Shown piece by piece: positions 52,759 to 60,329 of a stretch of DNA of 64,000 nucleotides. The notes beneath the pieces are model-generated. The model was not told the DNA's origin and did no database searches. It saw only the letters and a program-made list of their open reading frames with translations. Made by a program: the position numbers and the translations under genes. Source of the stretch: Actinomadura xylanilytica (GTDB taxonomy: Bacteria; Actinomycetota; Actinomycetes; Streptosporangiales; Streptosporangiaceae); NCBI RefSeq assembly GCF_030283145.1, contig NZ_JASNWE010000001.1, positions 804,690-868,689 of the forward strand, given 5' to 3'. Every line of letters begins with the position of its first letter. The stretch's first letter is position 1.

Positions 52759-53997
52759 CTAGGCCGACTCGGAGGCGAGCTGATCGACCTCCTCATCCTC
52801 TTTCGAAAGCCCCCTCGCCTCAAGTAGCTCATTGATGTGGGGATCCTCACAGATGACCGTCAAGAGAACAGCAGCCGCCGTCTCCCACGCGGTACGGCCC
52901 GCCTGAAGCTTGCCAGTCTCCGGATCGATGAGATTCCCAGCGAAGACGGTGTCTTCAGTCGTGATGTCAGCCGTCTTGGGGGTCCGGTCGAAGCTGACCT
53001 TGTCGAGCGCCCTTACGGCGTCCGTAATCGGGATCTTCAGACCAGTGTTTGCCTGATAGACCGCGAAGGCGATGGCGTACAGCACGCCAGCCGAGGTCAG
53101 ATAAGTGGCCTCACGCAGCTCGGGCGCCTTGATCTCGCCATCGACGATGTCAGCGAAGCGGACCAGCTCTCCGAGAGCAGTCCAGAATTCGATCAACTTC
53201 TCGCGAGCCCCGTCGGCATTACTATCGATCAAGCCCTCGAACTTGGCGTTGACCGCCTTGTCCATGGTGGCAGGGCTGCGGTAGCCATTTCCAACCAGGA
53301 GCAGTCCAGACACGTACCTCACCGTCTTGAACGAGAAGAGCTTTGATGAAAGCTTCCCGGGATTATCCTTGAAGTATTCGACCCGGTCGTTGAAGAGGGG
53401 CACGACCTCGAACAGCTCACTCAGCTCACGGTTGATGGGCTGCCGCCGGTCCATAGACTGGGCGAGCGAGGCCGTCGGCGTCTTGACATTACGCTGAAGG
53501 TCTGTGAAGTCCTGAGCGCGGCGCTTGGGGCTGTCCTCAATGACGATGATCATCGGTTGTCCAGACCGCGCGAGCCGATCCAGAACGGGGTCGTCGTCGT
53601 CACGAGTACTCACGATGTGCTCATGGGCACCGATACGGTGCTGTCCGTCACCGATGTCAAACTTCGCGCCGATGTCCACCGACAAGGTGCCGATCTTCGC
53701 AGCGTCACTTTCCGTCGTAACGCCAGGAAGCTCCGCAGGAGTGAAACTAGCTTCCTTCGAGGTCAGGTAAAGCACGGCCGCCCCGAGGACGAAGTGCTCC
53801 TCTTCGACGAGGTACTTGACGATTCCCTGTAGGTGCTTGGGGTCGCGCGGGCGGTTGCCGTGGACGCTCGTCTTCACAGGGTCCCAAGCTTCCGGCTTGG
53901 AGACCATCCGGACCAGGTCGACCGGGCTCATGGCAGTGACCAGCATCTGGCGGCCGCCCTGCTGGTAGCCGATCACGGGAATGTGGATCTTGGGCAT
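52759..53997 (-). CDS. DGQHR-domain protein (DndB-like)
   Basis: 412 residues. The family hallmark DGQHR is in FDIGDGQHRIGAHEHI (about residues 114-129). Other parts: IPVIGYQQGGRQMLVTAMSP at the start and VVPLFNDRVEYFKDNPGKLS in the middle. DGQHR proteins include DndB, the regulator of phosphorothioate DNA modification, and proteins in other restriction loci. No dndACDE genes are present here. ATG with GGAGGGG upstream. Lower GC than the flanks. Downstream of the SRA-nuclease gene on the same strand, now separated by an IS. Confidence 0.85.
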   Translation of the reverse strand: MPKIHIPVIGYQQGGRQMLVTAMSPVDLVRMVSKPEAWDPVKTSVHGNRPRDPKHLQGIVKYLVEEEHFVLGAAVLYLTSKEASFTPAELPGVTTESDAAKIGTLSVDIGAKFDIGDGQHRIGAHEHIVSTRDDDDPVLDRLARSGQPMIIVIEDSPKRRAQDFTDLQRNVKTPTASLAQSMDRRQPINRELSELFEVVPLFNDRVEYFKDNPGKLSSKLFSFKTVRYVSGLLLVGNGYRSPATMDKAVNAKFEGLIDSNADGAREKLIEFWTALGELVRFADIVDGEIKAPELREATYLTSAGVLYAIAFAVYQANTGLKIPITDAVRALDKVSFDRTPKTADITTEDTVFAGNLIDPETGKLQAGRTAWETAAAVLLTVICEDPHINELLEARGLSKEDEEVDQLASESA

Positions 53998-54239
53998 TTG
54001 CCCCTCCAGGGTTCATGACGCAGACCAGGGTTGGCCAGGGGGGCGCCATGAATTGCCGCAGACGCTACTACGCAGGAATTCATGATCACAAGTCGCGATA
54101 TCTTGCGTAGACTTCGATCCATCCAACATCAGCCGGTCTGTGCGATGCGGCCGGCGCCCCTTCGGTTCGCCTTCAAGCAGCACACCGCCCCGGACGGCAG
54201 GGGCCCGCCGGATGAGGTCGAGCCCTTGCCGTCGTCAAG

Positions 54240-54334
54240 CTAGGCGCAGAGGTAGTGAAAGCCGGGCTTCGGGTGCATCAGGAAGTCGTGGTGGGAGATG
54301 TTCCAGGCGTAGGCGCCGGACATGGAGAAGGCGA
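54240..54334 (-). pseudogene. C-terminal scrap of an unrecognised protein, cut by the IS
   Basis: On the minus strand, about 27 codons read MSGAYAWNISHHDFLMHPKP, then GFHYLCA and a stop. The frame continues across the IS (through CTAG) for about 10 codons to a TGA. The composition is protein-like, but no family is recognised. It suggests a third cargo gene was once between the nuclease and DGQHR genes. Confidence 0.35.
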
Positions 54335-54338
54335 CTAG

Positions 54339-55346
54339 GAGCTGTTTCCTGGATCAACCTCGGAGCCAGATGATCAGGGTCGCGAAGGTGATCGTCCCGA
54401 GGTAGATGTAGGCGCGTTTGTCATACCTGGTGGCGACGGCACGGTGGTTCTTGAGCCTGTTGATCGCTCGTTCGACGACGTTGCGTTTCTTATACCGCTC
54501 GGCGTCGAAGCCGGTCGGGCGGCCTCCGGCCGAGCCGCGCCCACGCCGGTTGGCGCGCTGGTCACGGGGCTCGGGAATGGTGTGCGAGATTTTGCGTCGT
54601 CGCAGGTAGGAGCGGCTGGCGCGAGAACTGTACGCCTTGCCGGCGCTGAGGTAATCGGGCCGGGTCCGGGGCCGTCCCGGCCCGATACGGGGCACCGAGA
54701 TCCTCTCCATGACGGCCTGGAACCGGGGACTGTCACCATGCTGGCCAGGCGTCAGGACCAGCGACAGCGACCGGCAATGACCTTCGGCGGACAGGCGGAT
54801 CTTCGTAGTGAAACCGCCCCGGGAACGGCCTAGGCACTCGCCTGCGCCACCACCTCCGCCAGCCGGGCGGACAGGCCCACCAGCACCGGATCGCCCCACT
54901 TTGTCACGACCGGTCCCCCCTTTTCAGCAGGAACCGGCGGCGGAGGTTTCCTGGGCGCCCCAGCGGCGTGCTGATGCGCCCGTGCGGTCGTGGAGTCCAC
55001 CGACACCTCCCAGTCGATCCGGCCTGCGCCGTCCTGGGCCGCTTGGATCGCAGTCAGCAACCGCTGCCACGTGCCATCCGCCGACCAGCGGCGATGCCGC
55101 TTATAAACCGTCAACCACGACCCGAAACGCCCCGGAAGATCACGCCAGGGCACCCCCGTCCGCACCCGGAACAACACCCCGTTGATCACCAACCGATGAT
55201 CGACCCAACGACCCCCACGCGCCCCACCGGCCGACAGCAACGGCTCCAGCAGCTCCCACTCCGCATTCGTCAGATCTCCTCGACCACCCATACGACCAGC
55301 GTGAACGCAAGGACCTGATCAAATCAGCCGATCCGGGAAACAGCTC
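54339..55346 (-). mobile_element. IS5-family insertion sequence (about 1.0 kb)
   Basis: Ends are inverted repeats GAGCTGTTTCC-n-GGATC (one mismatch over 17 bp), flanked on both sides by CTAG (54335-54338 and 55347-55350), the YTAR-type target duplication of IS5/IS427-group elements. It contains one two-frame transposase gene on the minus strand and lies within the island cargo. Confidence 0.88.
54354..55291 (-). CDS. IS5/IS427-type transposase made by -1 frameshifting; one catalytic residue changed
   Basis: Two overlapping frames. Frame one (55291-54830) has the N-terminal domain (LTNAEWELLEPLL; GVPWRDLPGRFGSW) and the first DDE Asp (VSVDSTTARAHQHA). Frame two (to 54354) has LGRSRGGFTTKIRLSAEGHC and the Glu region KKRNVVERAINRLKNHRAVA. 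A canonical slippery heptamer A-AAG-GGG lies at 54923-54917 where the second frame opens, so a fusion by -1 shift is expected. The second catalytic Asp, normally in LADKAYxS, is Gly (LSAGKAYSS), so this copy is probably inactive. Confidence 0.82.
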
Positions 55347-55408
55347 CTAGCCCGCGACAGAGGTGTGGTCACTCAGTTGGTCACCCGCCAGGCAGCCCCG
55401 CTGACCGT

Positions 55409-56419
55409 TCACACCACCCCAGGAACACCCACGTACGTGGTTCCATCCCAGTACGCCAACCCGATGCCGACCGACTCCAGAAGGGCGCGGAGGTCCTCGT
55501 GCGGCACTGCGGGGAGGAGCACCACGCGCTTAGGGTTTTCGGGCTGGACATGTCGGCTGTAGTCCAGCAGCTGACCGATGGCCATCCGCACGTCTTCACG
55601 CTTGGTCGTGCCCTTGAGCTCGTACAGCACGTGACCTTGCACGTCATACAGGTCGGTCATCAGGATGCCTGTGAGTCCCTTGACCTTGATCTGGAAGCGC
55701 TTCAGCTCACGCCCCTGGCCTGCCATGAAGGCGATGAAGTCATCCGCAAGGTTCGCCTCTCGCCGCTCCGCGATCGTCTTGGGCCCGGCCGACCGCGAGC
55801 TCTTGGTCTTCTTGTTGGTCTCGGGCTCCACGATGGCACTGCTCGTGACGTCAGCGGGAACGGTGATCGCGCTCGTCTCCGGTGCGGGCGGGATGACGTC
55901 GTCCGGGAGGAGCTCGTATTCCTCTTTCGCCGGCCGCATCCGAAAGACGATCACGCGCCGCATCACGTGCTGCTTGTTCGGCGCCTCCCGCAGCACGTAC
56001 GGCTCGTACTTGTCGAGCTCAAACCGTCCCAAGTAGCGGTGACGCCGTGTCCCGGTACCGGGCACGTTGCCAACTGCCTTGAAGACCCTCAGAGTTCGCC
56101 CATCATCGACATGATGCAAGATCGCACGGTTACCGAAGCCGCTACGTCCCTCGAACGTCTGGTCACCCTCGCCATGACCTGTGTACTCCCACACGCGGCC
56201 GTGCTCGTCTTCTTCTTCCAGCCAGCCGTCGTAGTACCCGAATTGCTCGCCAACCAACGGGTCTGTGTAGATCACCACGTTCGGCTCGCTCGCCGACGGG
56301 CAGATCCCCCCTTGAGGACTCCCACCGAAGATCGGCATGATCTCGGCCCGCGTCTTGATCTCCCCCGGCAACACCTGCGCATCCACCATGCGCAGCACCC
56401 TAGCCAGCCCCAGCGACAC
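55409..56419 (-). CDS. Putative modification-dependent restriction nuclease: SRA-like domain plus PD-(D/E)XK
   Basis: 336 residues (GTG at 56419, or ATG at 56389). Residues about 15-165 resemble SRA/YDG base-reading domains: PIFGGSPQGGICPSASEPNV, FGYYDGWLEEEDEHG, WEYTGHGEGDQTFEGRSGFG, NRAILHHVDDGRTLRVFKAV. A charged linker (190-225) leads to a C-terminal nuclease core: Asp in MTDLYDVQGHVLYELKGTTK with the E-x-K in YELKG, then IGQLLDYSRH, the Q-x3-Y-type helix. Such proteins cut DNA with modified bases. Paired with DGQHR in an island. No recognised named family. Confidence 0.75.
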   Translation of the reverse strand: MSLGLARVLRMVDAQVLPGEIKTRAEIMPIFGGSPQGGICPSASEPNVVIYTDPLVGEQFGYYDGWLEEEDEHGRVWEYTGHGEGDQTFEGRSGFGNRAILHHVDDGRTLRVFKAVGNVPGTGTRRHRYLGRFELDKYEPYVLREAPNKQHVMRRVIVFRMRPAKEEYELLPDDVIPPAPETSAITVPADVTSSAIVEPETNKKTKSSRSAGPKTIAERREANLADDFIAFMAGQGRELKRFQIKVKGLTGILMTDLYDVQGHVLYELKGTTKREDVRMAIGQLLDYSRHVQPENPKRVVLLPAVPHEDLRALLESVGIGLAYWDGTTYVGVPGVV

Positions 56420-56699
56420 TCCGTTCAGCTAGTCATCATCGCAGTTTTACAGCACTCACCGCGGACCTATTAGTCGCAAGTCACCCGAACGAGATCCGCA
56501 TGCGTTAATCACAAATCCTTCTGTCGGCTTCTGTCACCGTGTCTCCCGCCCCCGCGCCCCGCGGCTTGACGATGAGCAACGGCACGTTCGACTCCACGAG
56601 GACCCCAAGCGCAAGTCGGCCCGGCCGGCACCGGGCAAGCGTCGGAGCCGTGGCGACGGTGGAGGACTTCACTGGGATGAGGACCGTCAGCGGTGAATC
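56420..56699. other. Upstream region of the nuclease gene, no intact gene
   Basis: It holds an AT-rich stretch (56440-56525) that probably has the nuclease promoter. Frames at 56540-56690 show only Arg/Ser-rich sequence and may include eroded N-terminal integrase sequence. Confidence 0.4.
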
Positions 56700-56995
56700 G
56701 CACCGCTCACGGTCGGATACACACCCGCCGGAAAGCGCATCGTGAGGAGGGCCAGCGACAGGACCAAGACTGGCGCGCTAGCAATGCTTAAAGAAGATGC
56801 GGGAGTACAAGGACGGGCTTCCACCGGAGGACGACAGCCACACCGTGGCCCAGGCCGTTGCCGACTGGCTCAATCGCGCTGTTGGTCGGGCACAGCGGCA
56901 CCCAGGTCACGGAGAAGGTGTACCGGCAGCAGATTCGGCCCGTGATCCAAGACGGCGCGCCGGCGATGGACCTGATCTTCCCGCACCCCAACTAG
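56700..56995 (+). pseudogene. Remnant of the island's tyrosine integrase
   Basis: N-terminal pieces in two frames: TVGYTPAGKRIVRRASDRTK and TGALAMLKE, then after a shift MREYKDGLPPEDDSHTVAQA VADWLN, typical of the arm-binding and SAM-like parts of actinomycete integrases. These join directly, in a third frame, to the C-terminus LLVGHSGTQVTEKVYRQQIR then PVIQDGAPAMDLIF, with the second catalytic His and the nucleophile Tyr. The core with the first Arg is deleted. It ends 92 bp before attR, the usual place for an integrase gene. Confidence 0.8.
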
Positions 56996-57005
56996 ACCGT
57001 CCGGG

Positions 57006-57024
57006 TACTCACTTCGGTACTCGC
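57006..57024. repeat. Putative integrase arm-binding site, right copy
   Basis: TACTCACTTCGGTACTCGC, one mismatch from 52614-52632, same orientation, located between the integrase remnant and attR. Confidence 0.65.
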
Positions 57025-57035
57025 TACAAACGTCG

Positions 57036-57063
57036 GGCCCGCCCTCGACGCCGAGGGCGGGCC
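57036..57063. terminator. Hairpin between integrase remnant and tRNA-Asn
   Basis: GGCCCGCCCTC pairs with GAGGGCGGGCC around a 6-base loop (11-bp stem). It can end transcription from the integrase (plus) and, since integration, from tRNA-Asn (minus). Confidence 0.7.
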
Positions 57064-57087
57064 TGACCTGTGCTTACGGGCGCAGCG

Positions 57088-57114
57088 GATGGCTCCCGCG
57101 ATTGGACTCGAACC
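57088..57114. repeat. attR, 27-bp repeat inside the intact tRNA-Asn
   Basis: Same 27 bp as 52491-52517. It overlaps the 3' end of the tRNA-Asn gene through the T loop, so integration left the tRNA whole. Confidence 0.92.
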
Positions 57115-57165
57115 AATAACCTGCCGGTTAACAGCCGGCTGCTCTGCCGATTGAGCTACGCGGGA
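57090..57165 (-). tRNA. tRNA-Asn (GTT)
   Basis: Minus-strand cloverleaf: acceptor TCCCGCG/CGCGGGA, discriminator G, encoded CCA, D arm with AGCTCAATCGGCAGAGC, anticodon loop CTGTTAA (anticodon GTT), T arm ATTGG-TTCGAGT-CCAAT. It is the attachment gene of the island. Confidence 0.96.
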
Positions 57166-57316
57166 TCGTGCTCGCTCGCCGGGGCCGTTGCCCCTGCCAG
57201 CGCGTCCAGATTAGCGCATGCCAGGGGCTGCTCGCGCACGCTTATCGGGGCGCGGGACTGGAGGCCGGGTTCCTGGGTAGGTGGAGGACACGAATCCGCT
57301 GCACCGGGGGTTGGAC

Positions 57317-57625
57317 ATGAAGTACCGCGCGACGTTCATCGCGGGTGCCGCGGTCGGCTACGTCCTGGGGACGAAGGCCGGGCGCGAGCGCTATGAGCAG
57401 ATCAAACGCACCTCACGGCGGGTGGCGGAGAACCCGACCGTGCAGGAGGCGGCCGGGGTGGTCCGCGCCAAGGGCGAGGAGCTGGCCGGGGCCGCCAAGG
57501 ACAGGGCCGGCGACCTGGCGACGAACGCGCGGGACCGGGTCCCCGACCAGATCGGCGACCGGATCCCCGGCGGGCGGCGGGTGCCGGCGGAGTACCGGGA
57601 CCCGCGCAGCGAGAGCCTGCGCTAG
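57317..57625 (+). CDS. Small YtxH-like membrane-anchored protein
   Basis: 102 residues from the ATG at 57317 (GTG at 57281 possible). An N-terminal hydrophobic stretch ATFIAGAAVGYVLGTKAGRE is followed by a charged, heptad-like helical part (VRAKGEELAGAAKDRAGDLA). This is the YtxH layout, of unknown function, often stress-linked. Its stop overlaps the convergent gene's stop by four bases. Confidence 0.78.
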   Translation: MKYRATFIAGAAVGYVLGTKAGRERYEQIKRTSRRVAENPTVQEAAGVVRAKGEELAGAAKDRAGDLATNARDRVPDQIGDRIPGGRRVPAEYRDPRSESLR

Positions 57626-58119
57626 AGGCCCGTCTGGCGGCGCAGGTCCTGGAGGATCTGCTCCGCGTGGGCGCGCAGGCCCGGGTCGTCCGGGTCGAGG
57701 CCGGCCTCGAAGACGAACGACCAGCGGACGCCGCCCCCTTCGGCGGGGCGGCGTCCGGCGATGCGCACGCCGCCGCCACCCGGGAGGCGGGCGTGATGGG
57801 TGAGGACGACGGTCGCGGTGACGCGTTCGCGCACGGTCTCGGGCACCGAGCCGGGCTCGGTGAGCCGCACGTGGTGCTCGGGGCCGCCGGAGGTCTGCTG
57901 GACGTGCAGCCAGCCGTCCTTCCACGACGCCTGGTCGACGCGTTCCCAAGGGACGCTGGTGAAGCCGCCCTCGGCGGAGGGCAGGCGCAGGGCGGTGGTG
58001 GTCGCGACGACGAACGACCCGCCGCGGGTGGGCGCGTGCGCGAGGACGCGCTCGCCGCGGTCGAGGGCGAGCGCGTCGCGGACGGAGGCGGGCAGCCGGG
58101 CGGCCCGGAGTAGGCGCAT
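57622..58119 (-). CDS. Hypothetical actinobacterial protein (PH-like fold suspected)
   Basis: 165 residues from the ATG at 58119. Begins MRLLRAARLPASVRDALALD and contains GERVLAHAPTRGGSFVVATT, ALRLPSAEGGFTSVPWERVD and ASWKDGWLHVQQTSGG, a beta-rich pattern like bacterial PH domains. The C-terminal helix is HAEQILQDLRRQTGL. No catalytic motif. It follows the glycoside hydrolase gene by 17 bp on the same strand and may belong to that operon. Confidence 0.75.
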   Translation of the reverse strand: MRLLRAARLPASVRDALALDRGERVLAHAPTRGGSFVVATTTALRLPSAEGGFTSVPWERVDQASWKDGWLHVQQTSGGPEHHVRLTEPGSVPETVRERVTATVVLTHHARLPGGGGVRIAGRRPAEGGGVRWSFVFEAGLDPDDPGLRAHAEQILQDLRRQTGL

Positions 58120-58136
58120 CCCCCCAAGGTAGGCGA

Positions 58137-59456
58137 TCACGCCGCCCAGGGCGCGCGGCGGGCCCCGAGCAGGTCCAGGACGACCGCCGCCGACCACGAG
58201 TGGTCGTGGCCGCCACGGCCGGTGCCGTCGAACGGGTCGAAGTACTCGCGGAACCCCGACTGCCGGACGAGCCGCAGCGTCGCCCCGTACAGCAGGTCGG
58301 CGATCACCGGGAGGCCGTGCGCGAGCGCCCCGTGCCAGAGCAGCCAGTTGGTGTTGATCCAGGTCGGGCCGCGCCAGTACCCGCCGCGGTCGAAGGCGGG
58401 CGCCTGGATGTCGCAGGTCGGCACCGGGTACCCGGCCGCGCCGGCGAAGCGGGCCGACAGCAGCAGGTCGACGAGGTGCCGGACGATCGGAGCGGGCAGC
58501 CCCGGGTCCATGAGGGGGCCGAACGCGGCGACGGTGACGACGGGCAGGAGCCGGCCGGCGCGCAGGTCCAGGGCGCGGAAGCAGCCGCCGTCGCGGTCCC
58601 ACAGCCGGTCGAGGAGGGCGTGCCGGATCCGCTGGGCCCGCTCGCGGTGCGGCACCGGGTCCGCGCCGATGATCTCCGCGATCTCGGCGAGGGCGTGCGT
58701 GGAGGCCAGGTAGGCGGCGTTGACGAGCGGGTCCTCCACCGCGAACGGATGGTCCTCGCGCAGGTGGCCAGGGGCGTAGCCGGCCTCGCGCAGGAGGGTG
58801 ACCAGCCACACGTAGCGGTCGTAGTCCTCCCCCGTCGGCATGGTGTGCCGGGTGCGGCGCGGCGCGTACCGGGCGGGCGGCAGCCGCAGTGCGCCGAGCG
58901 GGCGGTCCCAGGCGGGGCTGTTCTCCAGGCCTGACTCCCAGGGATGGCAGATCGCGACGAGCCCGCTGGACTCCAGATCGCGGGCGCGCGCGAGGTAGCG
59001 GTGCTGCGCCACGAGCATCGGGTACAGGCGGGCCAGGAAGCCGCGGCTGCGCTCGCCGTCGGCGGCGCATTCGTGCAGGCGCAGCGCGGCGAGCGCGTGC
59101 AGCGGCGGCTGGACGAGCCCGGACGTGGGCACACCGTGCGGCGCGGCGGGCTGCCGGTCGCTGCGCCACAGTTCGGGGCCGGGGAAGTAGGCGTCCCGCG
59201 CGATCTCGGTGTTGAAGACGATGTGCGGGAGCAGACCGTCGGCCCACTGCCCGCGGAACAGCGACAGGAGTTCGGCCTCGGCGCGGTCCGGCCGGTGCCG
59301 GGCCAGGCCCATGCTGACGAACGCCGAGTCCCAGCTCCACTGGTGCGGGTACAGGCCGGGCGACGGCACGGTGGCCGTCCCGGTCCAGTTGGCGTCCAGG
59401 ACCCGCGCCGCGGCCTGCCACAGCGTGGTCTCGTCGCCGGTCAGACGGGAGGTCAT
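58137..59456 (-). CDS. MGH1-type glycoside hydrolase ((alpha/alpha)6-barrel, GH63-like)
   Basis: About 439 residues from the ATG at 59456. Family motifs: YPHQWSWDSAFVSMGLARHR, LLPHIVFN, ICHPWESGLENSPAWDRPL and GGYWRGPTWINTNWLLWHGA. These match mannosylglycerate hydrolase-like/trehalase-like enzymes that remove alpha-linked glucose or mannose units. No signal peptide, so probably cytoplasmic. It starts 63 bp after the HAD gene, on the same strand, so it may be co-transcribed with the Ter-type module. Confidence 0.85.
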   Translation of the reverse strand: MTSRLTGDETTLWQAAARVLDANWTGTATVPSPGLYPHQWSWDSAFVSMGLARHRPDRAEAELLSLFRGQWADGLLPHIVFNTEIARDAYFPGPELWRSDRQPAAPHGVPTSGLVQPPLHALAALRLHECAADGERSRGFLARLYPMLVAQHRYLARARDLESSGLVAICHPWESGLENSPAWDRPLGALRLPPARYAPRRTRHTMPTGEDYDRYVWLVTLLREAGYAPGHLREDHPFAVEDPLVNAAYLASTHALAEIAEIIGADPVPHRERAQRIRHALLDRLWDRDGGCFRALDLRAGRLLPVVTVAAFGPLMDPGLPAPIVRHLVDLLLSARFAGAAGYPVPTCDIQAPAFDRGGYWRGPTWINTNWLLWHGALAHGLPVIADLLYGATLRLVRQSGFREYFDPFDGTGRGGHDHSWSAAVVLDLLGARRAPWAA

Positions 59457-59519
59457 GGGCTCAGCGTGACCCCCAGGCCGCGTTCTGGCCACCCCCTGGG
59501 GCCGGGCGCGTCCGGGCGG

Positions 59520-60329
59520 TCAGGCATCGGTGGCGCGGGCCAGCAGCCAATCCGCGATCTCCTCGCCCGCGGCGATGCCGGCGGCGGCGGTGACGGCGGT
59601 GCCCGGGGAGGACCAGCCGGTGTCGTGCAGCTCGCCGTGCGCGGGCCGGATCGCGGCGCCGGCCGCCTCCAGCAGTTCGATGTCGAGAAGGGAGTCGCCG
59701 GCCGCGAGCGTCGTCGTGGCGCCGGTGCGGCGGGCGACCTCCGCCGCGGCGGCGGCCTTGGTCAGCGACTCGGGCAGGCAGTAGACCTTGCGGCCTTGCA
59801 GGGACGTCCGCCAGCCGCGTTCGGCGCACCAGCCGGTGAGGTCGTCGACCCAGCCGCCCGGAAGCGCGGCGCGGTCGACGACCGTATAGGCGAAGAGGCC
59901 GGACGCGCTGCGCCGCTTGAGGACGAAGTCGCCGCCGGTGGCGGCGAGGCGCTCCTGCACCTCGGCGAGCGCGACACCGGACTCTGCCGTACGGGCCCGT
60001 ACGGCAGAGGACCAGTCGGCGTCGTCGGCGCCGTCCACCAGAAGGTGACCGCCGTTGGCGCAGATCGCGTACGCGGGGGGCTTCTCCAGCAGGTGCACAC
60101 GCGCGTACTGCTCGGGGGTGCGCGTCGTCGTGGGGACGAGCGTGGCGCCGGCCGCCAGGGTCTCCAGGGTGCGCGCCGCCGTCTCGGTGACGTACGACAG
60201 GGGCGCCCCCTGGTAGAACTCCACGCACAGCAGCCGCGGCATCGTCTCGTCCGGTCCGGTGAGGGCCATCGACGACGCCGAGTAGATGAGCGTGCGGTCG
60301 AGGTCGGAGCAGACCAGCACACCGCTCAT
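59520..60329 (-). CDS. HAD-superfamily phosphatase of the Ter-associated module
   Basis: 269 residues. HAD motif I is VCSDLDRTLIYSASS, motif II Thr in LVPTTTRTPEQYARV, motif III Lys near TKAAAAAEVARRTGA and motif IV TTLAAGDSLLDIELLEAAGA; a C2-type cap lies between. Members remove phosphate from sugar-nucleotide-like substrates. Its ATG overlaps the StiP-like gene's stop by 4 bp (ATGA), so it is the fourth gene of a tightly coupled operon. Confidence 0.9.
   Translation of the reverse strand: MSGVLVCSDLDRTLIYSASSMALTGPDETMPRLLCVEFYQGAPLSYVTETAARTLETLAAGATLVPTTTRTPEQYARVHLLEKPPAYAICANGGHLLVDGADDADWSSAVRARTAESGVALAEVQERLAATGGDFVLKRRSASGLFAYTVVDRAALPGGWVDDLTGWCAERGWRTSLQGRKVYCLPESLTKAAAAAEVARRTGATTTLAAGDSLLDIELLEAAGAAIRPAHGELHDTGWSSPGTAVTAAAGIAAGEEIADWLLARATDA

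Larger units (their letters stand above)
52491..57114. mobile_element. 4.6-kb integrated island in tRNA-Asn, carrying putative defence genes
   Basis: Bounded by a 27-bp exact direct repeat, one copy being the 3' end of an intact tRNA-Asn gene. Inside, left to right: an arm-type repeat, a DGQHR gene (minus), a protein scrap, an IS5-type element, an SRA-like/PD-(D/E)XK gene (minus), a broken tyrosine integrase (plus), a second arm-type repeat and a hairpin. GC content is clearly lower than the flanks in the cargo genes. No replication or transfer genes remain, so it is fixed unless helped in trans. Confidence 0.85.
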
